From Mesobacillus jeotgali (lineage in GTDB: Bacteria > Bacillota > Bacilli > Bacillales > Cytobacillaceae), in the NCBI RefSeq assembly GCF_031759225.1, contig NZ_CP134494.1:560001-624000 (forward strand): a stretch of DNA of 64,000 nucleotides, given 5' to 3'. The position numbers were made by a program, and so were the translations under genes. Within the stretch, counting starts at the first letter, position 1, and every line of letters starts with the position of its first letter. Positions 16,460-27,835 of the stretch are shown here, piece by piece. The notes under the pieces were generated by a model that worked only from the letters and a program-made list of their open reading frames with translations, was not told the DNA's origin and did not search any database.

Positions 16460-17353
16460 ATGAAGGAGCAATTGATCTTTTTGAATGGCCAGTTTGTCAG
16501 TAAGAAAGACGCTGTTGTATCGGTGTATGATCATGGTTTTCTATACGGAGATGGTGTCTTCGAGGGGATTCGAGTGTATGAAGGCAATGTGTTCAGGCTT
16601 CAGGAGCATGTTGATCGCCTGTATGACTCGGCGAAGTCCATTATGTTGTCCATTCCTTACAGCAAACAGGAGTTAAGCGATCTTGTGGTTGAGACTTTGA
16701 GAGTGAATGACCTGTTGAATGCCTATATTCGCGTGGTTGTTTCCAGGGGAGTAGGAAATCTGGGCCTCGACCCGGCTTCCTGTTCAAGGCCGCAGGTCAT
16801 CGTCATTGCGGAGGAGCTTGCATTATTCCCGAAAGAGTTATATGAGTCAGGCATTGAGATTGTCACGGTGGCCACGAGACGGAATCGCTCGGATGTGCTT
16901 TCGCCTAAAGTGAAATCATTGAACTATTTGAATAATATCCTTGTCCGGATTGAGGCCGGTTTATCCGGGGTGAATGAAGCGCTGATGCTGAACGATCAGG
17001 GCTATGTGGCAGAAGGCTCTGCGGATAATGTTTTTATCGTAAAAAATGGCGAGATCCTGACGCCTCCCGGGTATGTGGGAGCGCTGGAAGGGATCACGAG
17101 AAATGCCATCATGGAAATCGCCCGCAATCTTGGGTTCTCGATGAGGGAGGAAGTTTTCACAAGGCATGATGTCTATGTGGCCGATGAGGTCTTTTTAACC
17201 GGGACGGCGGCAGAGGTCATTGCGGTTGTGAAGGTGGATGGCCGAGTGGTCGGTGATGGAAAACCAGGTGCTGTCACAAATCAACTTTTAAAAGAGTTCA
17301 GGAAAACCGTCGTTGAGGACGGAGTCAAAGTCTATGAACAGCAAATTGTATAG
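16460..17353 (+). CDS. ilvE: Branched-chain amino acid aminotransferase
   Basis: About 297 residues of the class IV PLP-dependent transaminase fold. It starts with [36 protein letters not shown], then the region around the PLP-binding lysine ([21 protein letters not shown]) and the cofactor-contacting [23 protein letters not shown] and FLTGTAAEV. It interconverts the branched-chain keto acids and Val, Leu and Ile. Starts at 16457 and 16460 are adjacent ATGs; the second is 7 bases from GAGGA and is preferred. It is the first gene after the T-box and lies 25 bases before ilvD, so transcription depends on tRNA charging. A D-amino-acid transaminase is the main alternative, made unlikely by context. 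Confidence 0.9.
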   Translation: MKEQLIFLNGQFVSKKDAVVSVYDHGFLYGDGVFEGIRVYEGNVFRLQEHVDRLYDSAKSIMLSIPYSKQELSDLVVETLRVNDLLNAYIRVVVSRGVGNLGLDPASCSRPQVIVIAEELALFPKELYESGIEIVTVATRRNRSDVLSPKVKSLNYLNNILVRIEAGLSGVNEALMLNDQGYVAEGSADNVFIVKNGEILTPPGYVGALEGITRNAIMEIARNLGFSMREEVFTRHDVYVADEVFLTGTAAEVIAVVKVDGRVVGDGKPGAVTNQLLKEFRKTVVEDGVKVYEQQIV

Positions 17354-17378
17354 AGATAAATCAAGGGGGGAATTTCGT

Positions 17379-19046
17379 ATGCGCAGTGACATGATCAAAA
17401 AGGGAGTTGACCGCGCTCCGCACAGAAGCTTGCTTTATGCAACCGGCGTGAAATTAGAGGATCTGGAGAAGCCTTTCATTGGCGTGTGCAATTCGTATAT
17501 CGATATTATTCCGGGGCACGTCCATTTGAGGCAGTTCGCGGATGTGGTCAAGGACGCAATCAGAGAGGCGGGCGGGATTCCGTTCGAGTTCAATACGATT
17601 GGCGTTGATGATGGGATTGCGATGGGGCATATCGGCATGAGGTATTCCCTGCCGAGCAGAGAGCTGATCGCTGATTCAGCCGAAACCGTCATTAATGCCC
17701 ATTGGTTCGATGGTGTTTTCTACATCCCGAACTGCGACAAGATCACTCCCGGGATGCTGATGGCGGCAGTGCGGACGAATGTCCCTTCTGTATTTGTTTC
17801 GGGCGGCCCGATGGAGGCTGGGGTTTCCAGCACCGGGAAGCCATTATCGCTTGTATCTGTATTTGAAGGCGTAGGAGCCTATCAATCTGGGAGAATGTCT
17901 CAAGAGGAATTGCTGGATATCGAGCAGAATGCTTGTCCTACTTGTGGCTCATGCTCGGGCATGTTCACGGCCAACTCTATGAATTCACTGATGGAAATGC
18001 TCGGTGTTGCGCTCCCAGGTAACGGCACACTTGTTGCGACATCGGAAGAGCGCCATCAATTAATCTATGAGGCAGCTCGCCATTTGGTCGAGATGATTAA
18101 AAAGGATATCAAGCCAAGAGACATCATCACCAAGGAAACGATTGACGATGCCTTTGCGCTGGATATGGCGATGGGCGGATCGACGAATACGGTCCTCCAT
18201 ACGCTTGCGATTGCGAATGAAGCGGAAATTGACTATGACTTGAGCCGGATTAATGAGGTGGCAAAACGGATTCCTTATTTGTCTAAAATCAGCCCGGCCT
18301 CCGATTATTCGATGCAGGATGTCCATAATGCCGGTGGTGTCAGCGCGATTATCAAGCAGCTTTGTGAAATGGAAGGAGCTGTACACCCGGACCGGATCAC
18401 CATCACTGGTAAATCACTTTATGAAAATGTAAAGGATGCCGAGGTTCTAAATGGTGATGTCATCCGCAGCAAGGAAACAGCCTATAGCCCTGTCGGCGGT
18501 TTATCTGTTCTGTTTGGGAATATCGCACCAGATGGAGGCGTCATCAAGGTTGGAGCAGTGGACCCTTCCATCAAGACTTTTAAAGGTGAAGCGATTGTCT
18601 ATGAATCTCAGGATGAGGCTTTGGCTGGAATCGAAGGTGGCGATGTACGTGAGGGACATGTGGTTGTCATCCGCTACGAAGGGCCAAAAGGTGGTCCGGG
18701 AATGCCGGAAATGCTTGCGCCAACAGCCGCGATTGCCGGAAGAGGCCTGGAAAAGAAAGTCGCCCTGATTACAGATGGCAGATTCTCAGGAGCCTCAAGG
18801 GGCATTTCCATTGGACACATTTCACCGGAAGCGGCTGAGGGCGGGCCAATCGCCTTTGTTGAAAATGGAGATCCTATTTTCATTGATTTAGAGGAAAGAA
18901 CCATTTTCCTGGAGGTTCCTGAAGGAGAATTACAGGAGCGGAAAGCACAATGGAAACAGCCGGAGCCGAAGATCAAGAAAGGTTATCTGGCTCGCTATTC
19001 CAAGCTCGTCACCTCAGCAAGCACGGGTGGCATCCTGAAAATTTAA
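17379..19046 (+). CDS. ilvD: Dihydroxy-acid dehydratase
   Basis: About 555 residues, the normal length for IlvD. The start at 17379 ([23 protein letters not shown]) behind AGGGGGGAAT is the family start. Fe-S ligands are visible in [15 protein letters not shown] and [19 protein letters not shown]. The motif [17 protein letters not shown] and the C-terminal [10 protein letters not shown] are also present. It dehydrates 2,3-dihydroxy-3-methylvalerate and -isovalerate to the keto acids used by IlvE. It is the second gene of the first T-box unit; a second T-box leader follows immediately. Confidence 0.97.
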   Translation: MRSDMIKKGVDRAPHRSLLYATGVKLEDLEKPFIGVCNSYIDIIPGHVHLRQFADVVKDAIREAGGIPFEFNTIGVDDGIAMGHIGMRYSLPSRELIADSAETVINAHWFDGVFYIPNCDKITPGMLMAAVRTNVPSVFVSGGPMEAGVSSTGKPLSLVSVFEGVGAYQSGRMSQEELLDIEQNACPTCGSCSGMFTANSMNSLMEMLGVALPGNGTLVATSEERHQLIYEAARHLVEMIKKDIKPRDIITKETIDDAFALDMAMGGSTNTVLHTLAIANEAEIDYDLSRINEVAKRIPYLSKISPASDYSMQDVHNAGGVSAIIKQLCEMEGAVHPDRITITGKSLYENVKDAEVLNGDVIRSKETAYSPVGGLSVLFGNIAPDGGVIKVGAVDPSIKTFKGEAIVYESQDEALAGIEGGDVREGHVVVIRYEGPKGGPGMPEMLAPTAAIAGRGLEKKVALITDGRFSGASRGISIGHISPEAAEGGPIAFVENGDPIFIDLEERTIFLEVPEGELQERKAQWKQPEPKIKKGYLARYSKLVTSASTGGILKI

Positions 19047-19117
19047 TAGATAACTCGATGACGAGGTTAAGGGAAATTTGAAAACATAATAGAGAACTCG
19101 ATGACGAGGTTTAGGGA
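19047..19117 (+). repeat. Tandem duplication of the T-box stem I start
   Basis: Two near-identical 28-base segments (19047-19074 and 19090-19117) share AACTCGATGACGAGGTT and AGGGA, with two mismatches and a 43-base offset. Each contains the small hairpin CTCG-ATGA-CGAG. Only the second copy is continuous with the rest of the leader. Confidence 0.85.
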
Positions 19118-19411
19118 TTGGATTCCGTATTCACAGAGAGCTGGTAGCGCTGGAAGCCAGCAATACGCCAATTCCTTCATCCCCTCTGAGTGCTGACCTG
19201 AAATACCAGTAGGGCCAGCCGGGTATACACGGATGTATACCCGTTATCAAAAAGAGACAGTTCAGATCCTTTTTTTAAAAAAAGTGACCTGAACTGCCTT
19301 TAAAGGCTGTGTCTTGCAAGAGATGCAGCGAATGAGGGTGGTACCGTGGAATGCTATAAGCCTTTCACCCCTGCACAATGATTGATGTTGTGTAGGGGGA
19401 AGGGTTTTTTA
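19090..19411 (+). promoter_or_regulatory. T-box leader of ilvB-ilvN-ilvC-ilvA (probably isoleucine-specific)
   Basis: Stem I starts at 19097. The apical region has ACAGAGAGCTGGTAGCGCTGG. The T-box core AGGGTGGTACCG is at 19335-19346, followed by a terminator of CACCCCT with AGGGGG and a T run ending near 19411. Pairing of GAGG with CCTC at the base of stem I leaves ATC in the 3' side of the specifier loop (TTCATCC, near 19180), again reading isoleucine. No clear promoter separates it from ilvD, so it may work as an internal attenuator within one long transcript. Confidence 0.9.
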
Positions 19412-19454
19412 TTTTGCTTTGATTGATCAATAGGAAGAAAAGGAGGAAATGGGG

Positions 19455-21169
19455 ATGGAAGCGAAAGAGCCAATGGTAACTGTTGAAGCAGAAGTAATGA
19501 ACATGAATGGGGCGGATCTCTTCATCCAGGCACTGAAAAGTGAGGGCGTAGAGCTATTGTTCGGCTATCCCGGAGGAGCTGTTTTGGGCATTTACGATGC
19601 TCTGTACCGGTCACCGATCAAGCATGTTCTTGCGCGCCATGAACAAGGAGCGATTCATGCGGCTGAAGGGTATGCGCGTGTTTCCGGAAAGCCCGGAGTC
19701 GTGATCGCTACCTCGGGACCAGGCGCAACCAATGTCGTGACAGGAATCGCCGATGCGATGATGGATTCACTGCCGCTTGTCATTTTTACAGGGCAGGTTG
19801 CCTCACAGGTTATCGGAACAGATGCTTTCCAAGAAGCAGATGTAGTCGGGATGACAGCACCAATCACAAAGCAGAATTACCAGGTGAGAAGGATAGAGGA
19901 TTTGCCAAGGATCGTGAAGGAAGCCTTCCATCTGGCGACAACAGGACGTCCGGGCCCTGTATTGGTCGATATACCGAAGGACCTTACAGCACTACAGACT
20001 TCCTTTTTGCCAGAGGCTGAGATCCACCTGCCAGGATATCGGCCAAGAGTCAATCCAGATCCATCACAGGTAGATCACCTGCTTGAAGCAATTAAATTAT
20101 CCCGGAAGCCTGTCATTTTGGCCGGGGCAGGAGTTTTGCATGCTAGAGCATCGGAAGAATTACTTGCTTTTGCTGAACAGTATCGATTGCCTGTCGTCCA
20201 CACTTTGTTGGGCCTCGGTGGATTTCCGGCACAGCATCCGCTGTTTTTGGGTATGGCAGGGATGCACGGCTGCTATACCGCGAACATGGCCCTTTATGAG
20301 TGCGATCTATTGATCAATATCGGTGCCCGTTTCGATGATCGTTTGACAGGCAATTTGCAGTCCTTTGCGCCAAATGCCAGGGTTGCCCATGCAGACATTG
20401 ATCCGGCGGAAATTGGCAAGAATGTCGAGACGCATTTTCCGATAGTGGGAGATGCGAAAGCTGTCTTGCAGATGATGTTAAGTCATCCTGTTGAAGGAGC
20501 GGATTCAAGCCTTTGGCTGGACCAATTAGCGAAAAAAAAACAAGAGTACCCGTACTGGTTTTCTGATAGTGAAGAATTTCTTCCTCCGCAGCATGTAATT
20601 GAATTAGTGCACAAGCATACAGATGGTGAGGCGATTGTCACAACGGATGTCGGCCAGCACCAGATGTGGGCTGCCCAATTCTACTCCTTTTCGCAGCCAA
20701 ACTCCTGGGTCACATCGGGAGGACTTGGAACAATGGGATTCGGCTTCCCGGCGGCCATTGGTGCCCAGCTGGCAAAACCAGATGCGACGGTCATTTCACT
20801 CGTCGGGGATGGCGGCTTTCAAATGACGCTCCAGGAACTGATTTTATTAAAAGAATGGAACTTGCCAGTGAAAGTGTTGATCATCAATAATGGCTCACTC
20901 GGAATGGTCCGCCAGTGGCAGGAAACCTTTTATGAAAAACGGTTATCGCATTCCGTTTTTGCCTTGCAGCCGGATTTCCTTAAGCTGGCAGAATCTTATG
21001 GAATAAAAGCATATCGAGTGAGCAGTAAAGACGAAGCAGAGAGGATCTTCAGTGAAGTTTTAACAGACCGCGAGCCAGTCCTAATTGATTGCCGTGTGAA
21101 TCCTGAAGAAAAGGTCTATCCAATGGTCGCGCCGGGGAAAGGGCTGCATGAAATGATTGGGGTGAAACC

Positions 21170-21173
<4 letters not shown>
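19455..21173 (+). CDS. ilvB: Acetolactate synthase large subunit
   Basis: About 572 residues of the ThDP-dependent family. Motifs are [20 protein letters not shown], the ThDP glutamate in [15 protein letters not shown], the FAD-region [19 protein letters not shown] and the Mg/ThDP motif [29 protein letters not shown]. It condenses pyruvate with pyruvate or 2-ketobutyrate, the first common step to Val/Leu/Ile. The ATG at 19455 is 8 bases from AGGAGG; an ATG at 19449 is too close. It overlaps the small subunit gene by 4 bases, indicating coupled synthesis. The FAD-binding middle domain supports the anabolic enzyme rather than catabolic AlsS. Confidence 0.95.
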
Positions 21174-22508
<1,335 letters not shown>

Positions 22509-22535
22509 TCATTTTGAGGTGAGCATATTGGGGAT

Positions 22536-23522
22536 TTGTTAAAGAGCGTTCAGATCGAGGAAGCGATGGAAAAGCTGAAGGATAAAGTGCACCAGACTCC
22601 TTTGAAGCAAAGTACGACTTTAAATTACTTAAGTAATGCCGACGTTTATTTGAAACTTGAAAACCTGCAGAAAACGGGATCCTTCAAGCTAAGGGGTGCG
22701 ATGAACAAAATTTTATCACTGACCGACCAGGAAGTGAAAAATGGCATCCTGGCTGCTTCTGCCGGCAATCATGCCCAGGGGGTGGCCATGGCATCCTCGT
22801 TAAGGGGCATCCGATCAAAAATCTATATGCCGAAGCATACTCCTTTTTCTAAGGCTTCTGCCACAAAGGGATATGGTGCGGAAATTGTCCTGGTCGGCGA
22901 CACATACGATGAATCCTACCAAAAAGCGGCTGAAGAAATGAGCCAGAATGGAAGCACCTTTGTCCATGCATTTGATGATGAGAGGGTCATTGCAGGACAA
23001 GGAACGGTTGGGTTAGAAATGCTGCAGCAAAATGATCAGCTGGACGTTATTTTTGTGCCGATTGGTGGTGGCGGGCTGATCTCAGGGGTGGCACTCGCCA
23101 TCAAAGCCATCAAGCCATCCGTTAAAGTAATTGGTGTGCAGGCAGTTGGGGCGCCTGCCACCTATCAGAAATTTTCCGGACAGAAATTGAAGTCACCACA
23201 TGCTATCCACACGATAGCTGACGGGATCATGGTGAAGGAACCCGGAATCATAACCTATCCAATCATCGAAAAGTATGTAGACGAAATCGTAACCGTAACC
23301 GATGAAGAAATCGCCCATGCCATCATGTTCATGCTTGAAAGAGAGAAGATGCTTGTCGAAGGAGCAGGCGCCGCAGCATTGGCCTCTATTTTATACAAAA
23401 AGGTCCCGGTCGACGGGAAGAAAGTAGGATGCATCATCAGTGGCGGGAATGTCGATCCGGTAAAAATTCCGATCTATAAGGAACTATCCAATCGAACGAT
23501 GAGGCTATACTATACAGGTTAA
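22536..23522 (+). CDS. ilvA: Threonine deaminase, short form without regulatory domain
   Basis: The 328-residue PLP enzyme has the lysine motif [18 protein letters not shown], the phosphate-binding glycine loop [12 protein letters not shown] and the C-terminal serine/glycine segment [10 protein letters not shown]. It converts threonine to 2-ketobutyrate, the entry to isoleucine. It lacks the C-terminal ACT-like domain of biosynthetic IlvA (about 400-500 residues), so it is unlikely to be feedback-inhibited by isoleucine and resembles catabolic TdcB in length. The T-box operon context nevertheless indicates a biosynthetic role. The start is uncertain: TTG at 22536 lies far from GAGGTGAG; an ATT at 22527 is in frame and better spaced. 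Confidence 0.9.
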   Translation: MLKSVQIEEAMEKLKDKVHQTPLKQSTTLNYLSNADVYLKLENLQKTGSFKLRGAMNKILSLTDQEVKNGILAASAGNHAQGVAMASSLRGIRSKIYMPKHTPFSKASATKGYGAEIVLVGDTYDESYQKAAEEMSQNGSTFVHAFDDERVIAGQGTVGLEMLQQNDQLDVIFVPIGGGGLISGVALAIKAIKPSVKVIGVQAVGAPATYQKFSGQKLKSPHAIHTIADGIMVKEPGIITYPIIEKYVDEIVTVTDEEIAHAIMFMLEREKMLVEGAGAAALASILYKKVPVDGKKVGCIISGGNVDPVKIPIYKELSNRTMRLYYTG

Positions 23523-23635
23523 TGAAATGTCTTCTTGGTAAAGTTTCGTCCCGTGAATCGATCTGCTAGCCGAATGTTGCGAATAAGAATCAACCTCCAG
23601 GAGAAAATACAGAATAAACTCTTGGAGGAAAAACG

Positions 23636-23803
23636 ATGAGAGAACGTAAGGACAAACAGAAGCATAGCCAAATGATGAACAGTGTCCAAAATGAAGAGTT
23701 GCTGGAAATCACCCAAACAGAATCTGGCTTGGAATCCGTTACAGAAGGTACTGACTATATGTCGGGAGATAAAGAGAATTCCCCAAACTGTGGCGGGTTA
23801 TGA
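23636..23803 (+). CDS. Small hydrophilic protein of unknown function
   Basis: An ATG at 23636 behind a strong CTTGGAGGAAAAA ribosome site opens a 55-codon frame: MRERKDKQKHSQMMN, then an acidic middle (NEELLEITQTES) and a Gly/Asn/Cys-containing end (SPNCGGL). It has no membrane segment or signal peptide. A perfect terminator follows at 23829, so it is a monocistronic gene. The small charged composition is reminiscent of spore-associated peptides, but I do not recognise a family. Confidence 0.6.
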   Translation: MRERKDKQKHSQMMNSVQNEELLEITQTESGLESVTEGTDYMSGDKENSPNCGGL

Positions 23804-23828
23804 ATGAAGTTGCTGCAAGAACACAGAA

Positions 23829-23860
23829 GCAGGTGCCTGAAAAAAGGCACCTGCTTTTTC
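23829..23860 (+). terminator. Strong Rho-independent terminator
   Basis: GCAGGTGCC (23829-23837) and GGCACCTGC (23846-23854) form a perfect 9-bp stem with an 8-base loop, followed by TTTTTC. Confidence 0.9.
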
Positions 23861-24066
23861 CCTTTCCCTGCTAGTACACAGGAAGGACTCGGAAGTAGTT
23901 GCTCCATTTAGGGTTACGGAACACCGAAACCGGGATGAAGTTCCGTTCATTATAAAAATTAATAGAATTTTCATATAAGTACTTGTAATCTATAATTAAG
24001 GTATACATGGCTGGGATTTGGCTAGTTGGTCAGTTCCGGTTTTTTCAGGTTGAAGGGGATGAGAGT

Positions 24067-25899
24067 ATGACAGATAAAGAGATTCTTTTTCGAAAAAAGG
24101 CATCTGACTATTATATAGTGCTAATTGGTCTTCTGGGGTGGGCATTTATTTTGTATTCGATTCCTTTTGCGCCTTTTCCGGAAAAGCCGATTGTGCTGAT
24201 CCTTCTGATTGTATTAATGTTGCTTGCGGAGTATTTTCCGATCCCGTTATTTTCGATCACAATGTTCAGCACGATGACATTCCCGATTCTATATATCATG
24301 AATCTTTATTTTGGTATTTATACTGCCACCGTCACCTTTGCGTTTGTGCTGATTTTTGAAGCTTTCCATCATAAAAGATCTCTTCGTTCAACCGTGTTCA
24401 ACATTGCCCAGTATACGCTATCTCTTGTGGGGGCGGACTGGCTGATCAAGGTATGGATTAGCCAATATCCATTAGGTGATCCATTCTCAGACCTTCTGAT
24501 TATTTATGCTTTTACTTCGTTCTATTTTCTAATCAATAATGTCCTGAATGATATCCTCTTTACCATACGGCCTTTCCCTTTTACAAAAAAAGAGTGGAAG
24601 AGCAAAGCTTTACAAGAGTTGTTTATTTCCAAACTGTCTATCGTCTTACTCGCTTTTCTTGAGATCTATACAAATTATCTTCCTGAGAACGTCATTGATT
24701 TTACGACTATTCTTTTTCTAACCCTTTGGATCGGGATCACCACGACCAGTTCCATCCTGACAAAAGCAAGAATAGAAAGAAAGAGATTGGATGCCCTATC
24801 CCTCCTTAGTACGGAATTGAACAGGATCAATACAAAGGATTTCGGTGAAAAGAAAAGCCTTCTTGCCGAAACCTTCAATGCCAATGCTTTTGTATTACTG
24901 GTTAAGGAACATAATGCCTGGAACCTTTTGCTTAAGGATGGGCAGGTAAAAAGCGAGGTCACATTGAGTGATGAAATGTCACTCTATCTTGATGAAATTT
25001 CTGAAATGACCGTTGTGACCGAAAAGGAAATAGAAAAGCTGCCAAGCAATAGTATCTTTAATAAGATGGTGCTCTCGCAGATCTTTTCACCTCTTATTAT
25101 CGACAATGAAAAAGTTGGGATGTTGATTGTTGGCAGAGTAAGTGGAATTGGTTTTATCCATGATGAGATTCGTTTATTGACCGTATTATCCAATGTCCTG
25201 GCAAGTACATTGAAAACGAGATCGCTCATCCTGGAAAATGAAAAACTTTTGATCGTGGAAGAACGCAGCCGAATCGCGCGCGATATTCACGATGGCATTG
25301 GCCAGTCATTGGCAGGCATCGTCTTTCAAATGGAATCTTCGCTGCGAAAAATGAGTGTAGCTAAAGAGAATCTTCCTAATGAACAGATTGAACAATGGAT
25401 AGTTAAACTTAGAGACAGCCTGAAAGAGCTTCGTCAATCCATCTATTCATTAAGAACATGCCCCGTGGAAAAGCATGGGCTGAAGCGGGCGATCGAAGAA
25501 AAAATCCACAAAATAGAGTTGGAAAAAGAAGCAAATATCACTTTTACCCAGAAGGGCGAGCCTTACTCTTTAGGCTATCAAGTAGAAAAGGTGATTTATG
25601 ATATTTTCCAGGAAAGCCTGCAAAACTCTGTAAAACATGCACAGGCAGATAAAATCGAGGTCATGCTTAAATATGGCCGTGAACAGACGATGATCAAAAT
25701 CAAGGATGATGGAATTGGCTTTTCATTATATGACAAGTTGATAAAAGGACAGACGGAACCTCATTTTGGCATCCTCACGATGAGCGAGCTCGCGCATGAT
25801 TTCGGAGCCAAACTTGAGATTGACAGTGCTGAGGGAAAAGGAACGGAGATTCGGCTTGGCATACCACACATTATTAAAGGGGTGAGAGAGTATGATTAA
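24067..25899 (+). CDS. NarL-type sensor histidine kinase with multi-helix membrane domain and GAF-like domain
   Basis: About 610 residues. Residues about 15-235 hold six to seven membrane helices forming an integral sensory region. A GAF-like segment follows at about 260-385. The kinase is of the HisKA_3 type: VEERSRIARDIHDGIGQSLAGI, with His408 phosphorylated, and ATPase motifs FQESLQNSVKHAQ, DDGIGF and GKGTEIRL. The ATG at 24067 behind GGGGATGAG is preferred to one at 24007 that has no ribosome site. It overlaps the response-regulator gene by 8 bases. The wholly membrane-embedded input suggests a signal in or near the membrane; the ligand is unknown. Confidence 0.87.
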   Translation: MTDKEILFRKKASDYYIVLIGLLGWAFILYSIPFAPFPEKPIVLILLIVLMLLAEYFPIPLFSITMFSTMTFPILYIMNLYFGIYTATVTFAFVLIFEAFHHKRSLRSTVFNIAQYTLSLVGADWLIKVWISQYPLGDPFSDLLIIYAFTSFYFLINNVLNDILFTIRPFPFTKKEWKSKALQELFISKLSIVLLAFLEIYTNYLPENVIDFTTILFLTLWIGITTTSSILTKARIERKRLDALSLLSTELNRINTKDFGEKKSLLAETFNANAFVLLVKEHNAWNLLLKDGQVKSEVTLSDEMSLYLDEISEMTVVTEKEIEKLPSNSIFNKMVLSQIFSPLIIDNEKVGMLIVGRVSGIGFIHDEIRLLTVLSNVLASTLKTRSLILENEKLLIVEERSRIARDIHDGIGQSLAGIVFQMESSLRKMSVAKENLPNEQIEQWIVKLRDSLKELRQSIYSLRTCPVEKHGLKRAIEEKIHKIELEKEANITFTQKGEPYSLGYQVEKVIYDIFQESLQNSVKHAQADKIEVMLKYGREQTMIKIKDDGIGFSLYDKLIKGQTEPHFGILTMSELAHDFGAKLEIDSAEGKGTEIRLGIPHIIKGVREYD

Positions 25900-26536
25900 C
25901 GTTATGATTGTGGATGACCACACAGTTTTGAGGGATGGGATCCGCAGTATTTTGGATGTTGAAGAGGACTTGCTCCTCGTAGGAGAAGCAGATTCAGGGG
26001 ACGGTTTATTAGCGAAATTGGATACCATTGTGCCAGATGTGATCGTTTTGGATATCAACCTGCAGGATAAGAATGGGATAGAATTCATTTCGCTGATCAA
26101 AGAAAAGCATCCAGCTTGTAAAATACTAATCTTGACGATGTTTGATCATGATGAATACCTCAAATCGGCCCTCCGTGAAGGTGCGGATGGATATTTATTG
26201 AAGGATGCTTCCTCCATGGAAGTCATTGACGCCATTCGGAAAATCCACAAAGGGGACTCCATCATTCACCCTAAGATGGCAAGTAAATTGATTTCCTATC
26301 ACAGGATCCAAAGCGACTTTACCCACCAGGAAAATGAATTGACCAACAGGGAGAAGGAAGTCCTTAATGAATTAGTCAGAGGGAAGTCCAATAAGGAAAT
26401 AGCTGCACAGCTATCCATAAGCGATAAAACGGTAAAAATCCATGTGAACAAAATCTATAAGAAACTAAACGTGAACAGCCGCTCTCAAGCCATTATCTAC
26501 GCCGTGCAAAATAAACTGGTTCCCTATTTGAATTAA
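25892..26536 (+). CDS. NarL/FixJ-family response regulator
   Basis: The 214-residue protein has a receiver (VDDH pocket, Asp54 in VIVLDINLQD, LTMFD, and Lys in GYLLKDAS) and a LuxR-type helix-turn-helix at about 145-205 (ELTNREKEVLNELVRGKSNKEIAAQLSISDKTVKIHVNKIYKKLNV). It is the partner of the upstream kinase, with overlapping genes. Targets are unknown; nothing adjacent is an evident regulon member apart from the small genes downstream. Confidence 0.92.
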   Translation: MINVMIVDDHTVLRDGIRSILDVEEDLLLVGEADSGDGLLAKLDTIVPDVIVLDINLQDKNGIEFISLIKEKHPACKILILTMFDHDEYLKSALREGADGYLLKDASSMEVIDAIRKIHKGDSIIHPKMASKLISYHRIQSDFTHQENELTNREKEVLNELVRGKSNKEIAAQLSISDKTVKIHVNKIYKKLNVNSRSQAIIYAVQNKLVPYLN

Positions 26537-26543
26537 CATCAAG

Positions 26544-26566
26544 CTGCCTTTATGGCAGTTTTTTTT
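26544..26566 (+). terminator. Terminator of the NarL-type two-component operon
   Basis: CTGCC (26544-26548), TTTAT and GGCAG (26554-26558) are followed by eight T residues. Confidence 0.8.
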
Positions 26567-26747
26567 GCAAAAAAAATGAACTCTATAACCTTAGTACTAT
26601 CACGCCTATAATCAAGTATCTAGAAAGATAGAACAAACACTCAATATTCAAAAAGGACTAATTCTACCATAATAGTAGAGTAGGATACATGTCGTTAAGG
26701 TTAAGTTTGTGTAAAGATTTTTTGAAGAAAAAGAGGTGTGCAGCGTC

Positions 26748-26927
26748 ATGACTAAGGAGAACCTGATTGAAGAAACTCGCAGAAAAATGATCATTAGCAT
26801 AAAGGAAAATGGTTACTTGAATAAAAAGACCATTGAACTTAGTCAGGAATTGGACGTCTACATTTTAGAGCAACAAAAGTTCGGGATGGAACTGCTGAGG
26901 AAAAAACGGGGTAAAAGTCTGGGATGA
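26748..26927 (+). CDS. Spo0E-like aspartyl-phosphate phosphatase
   Basis: The 59-residue protein has the Spo0E-family signature: two helices with ENLIEETRRKMIISIKENGYLNKKTIELSQELDVYILEQQKF, where SQELD is the motif that catalyses dephosphorylation of Spo0A~P in known members. It would act in the cytosol to delay sporulation or a related phosphorelay. The ATG at 26748 lies about 9 bases from AAGAGGTG; a GTG at 26736 in frame overlaps that ribosome site and is rejected. It supports an endospore-forming host. Confidence 0.85.
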   Translation: MTKENLIEETRRKMIISIKENGYLNKKTIELSQELDVYILEQQKFGMELLRKKRGKSLG

Positions 26928-27008
26928 TCCATTCTTGAGCTGCAGGACTGACTACTTTTAGTTTTATAGGATATAAGAAAAAGCTAATTAAGGAGTTGAG
27001 ACCATCAC

Positions 27009-27194
27009 ATGAGTCATGAGAGTCTGGGCGATATTTTGAGAATGGAAAGGCTTAAGAGGGATTTAACACAAGAAAAAGTGTGTGAAGACCTTGGGTTGAA
27101 GTTGAATACACTTAACCGCATCGAAAGCAGTAAAAGTGTCAGAGGAACGACGATCAAAAAATTGTTGAATTATTATCAGATGAATAAAGAATAA
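27009..27194 (+). CDS. Small Xre-type helix-turn-helix protein
   Basis: The 61-residue protein is almost entirely a helix-turn-helix domain (LGDILRMERLKRDLTQEKVCEDLGLKLNTLNRIESSKSVRGTTIKKLLNYY). A shift such as LGLKLNTLNRIE would be the recognition helix. The ATG at 27009 has AAGGAGTTGAG 10 bases upstream. No partner toxin or antitoxin is visible. It lies 81 bases after the Spo0E-like gene on the same strand. Its target is unknown. Confidence 0.75.
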   Translation: MSHESLGDILRMERLKRDLTQEKVCEDLGLKLNTLNRIESSKSVRGTTIKKLLNYYQMNKE

Positions 27195-27835
27195 TAGAGC
27201 AACAATGTATAGGTGAGGGGTTGTCCCTCTGTTTTACTATTCTAGTGGTGAATCGTTTTCCTTCAGTCCTCAAGCCCTTAAATTTCGCAACGCATTTTTT
27301 TACAAATAAATATAAGGTTACTAACAATCCTTTCAATGCAAACCGTTAAGCTGGATTGTTTTTTTTATGCAATTTTTTAAATCCCACTCATCCTTGCTCC
27401 GTTATATTCTCCTGTTTTAATCTCTGCATTTTACCAATTTGCTTAGATTGATTAACTTTTTCCCAAACTCAATTACCAGTTACCAAGAGCCGACTTGAAT
27501 TTGAATTCTTGATATAAAAGGGGCAGCCCATTCTAAAATGATGTTCAAACAAATGCAACCCCCTTATTAACGGTATTGGGCTCGGTCTGATGAGGGCTCT
27601 GGGTGCAGGTAAGAAAATAACAAAGTTAGTGAAACTCCTATAAGAAATAAGTTTTTAAATGGAATTACAAATGGAATTCTCCTTCCATATCACTGTTCAT
27701 CCTCCATTTTTATCGATCATTTTTCCCAAACTAAAAGACCTGTTTATGGGTTGATGATACCTGAAAATTTAGAATATACTTAATTCTGCAAGCCGGCATG
27801 CTTTACTATTTTTCAAAGGTGAGAGGAGCAATAGA
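27195..27835. other. Gene-free region before the subtilisin gene
   Basis: No coding frame with a credible ribosome site was found in this 641-base stretch. It contains a terminator-like hairpin, AACAATCC (27323-27330) with GGATTGTT (27353-27360) followed by T residues, and AT-rich sequence upstream of the protease. It may hold decayed coding sequence or a long regulatory region of the protease gene; I could not identify either. Confidence 0.5.

Noticed and set aside
27570..27650. Cationic peptide-like reading (GIGLGLMRALGAGKKITKLVKLL)
   Set aside because: The frame has no start codon with a ribosome site ahead of it, and an upstream stop closes it. The composition could be chance.
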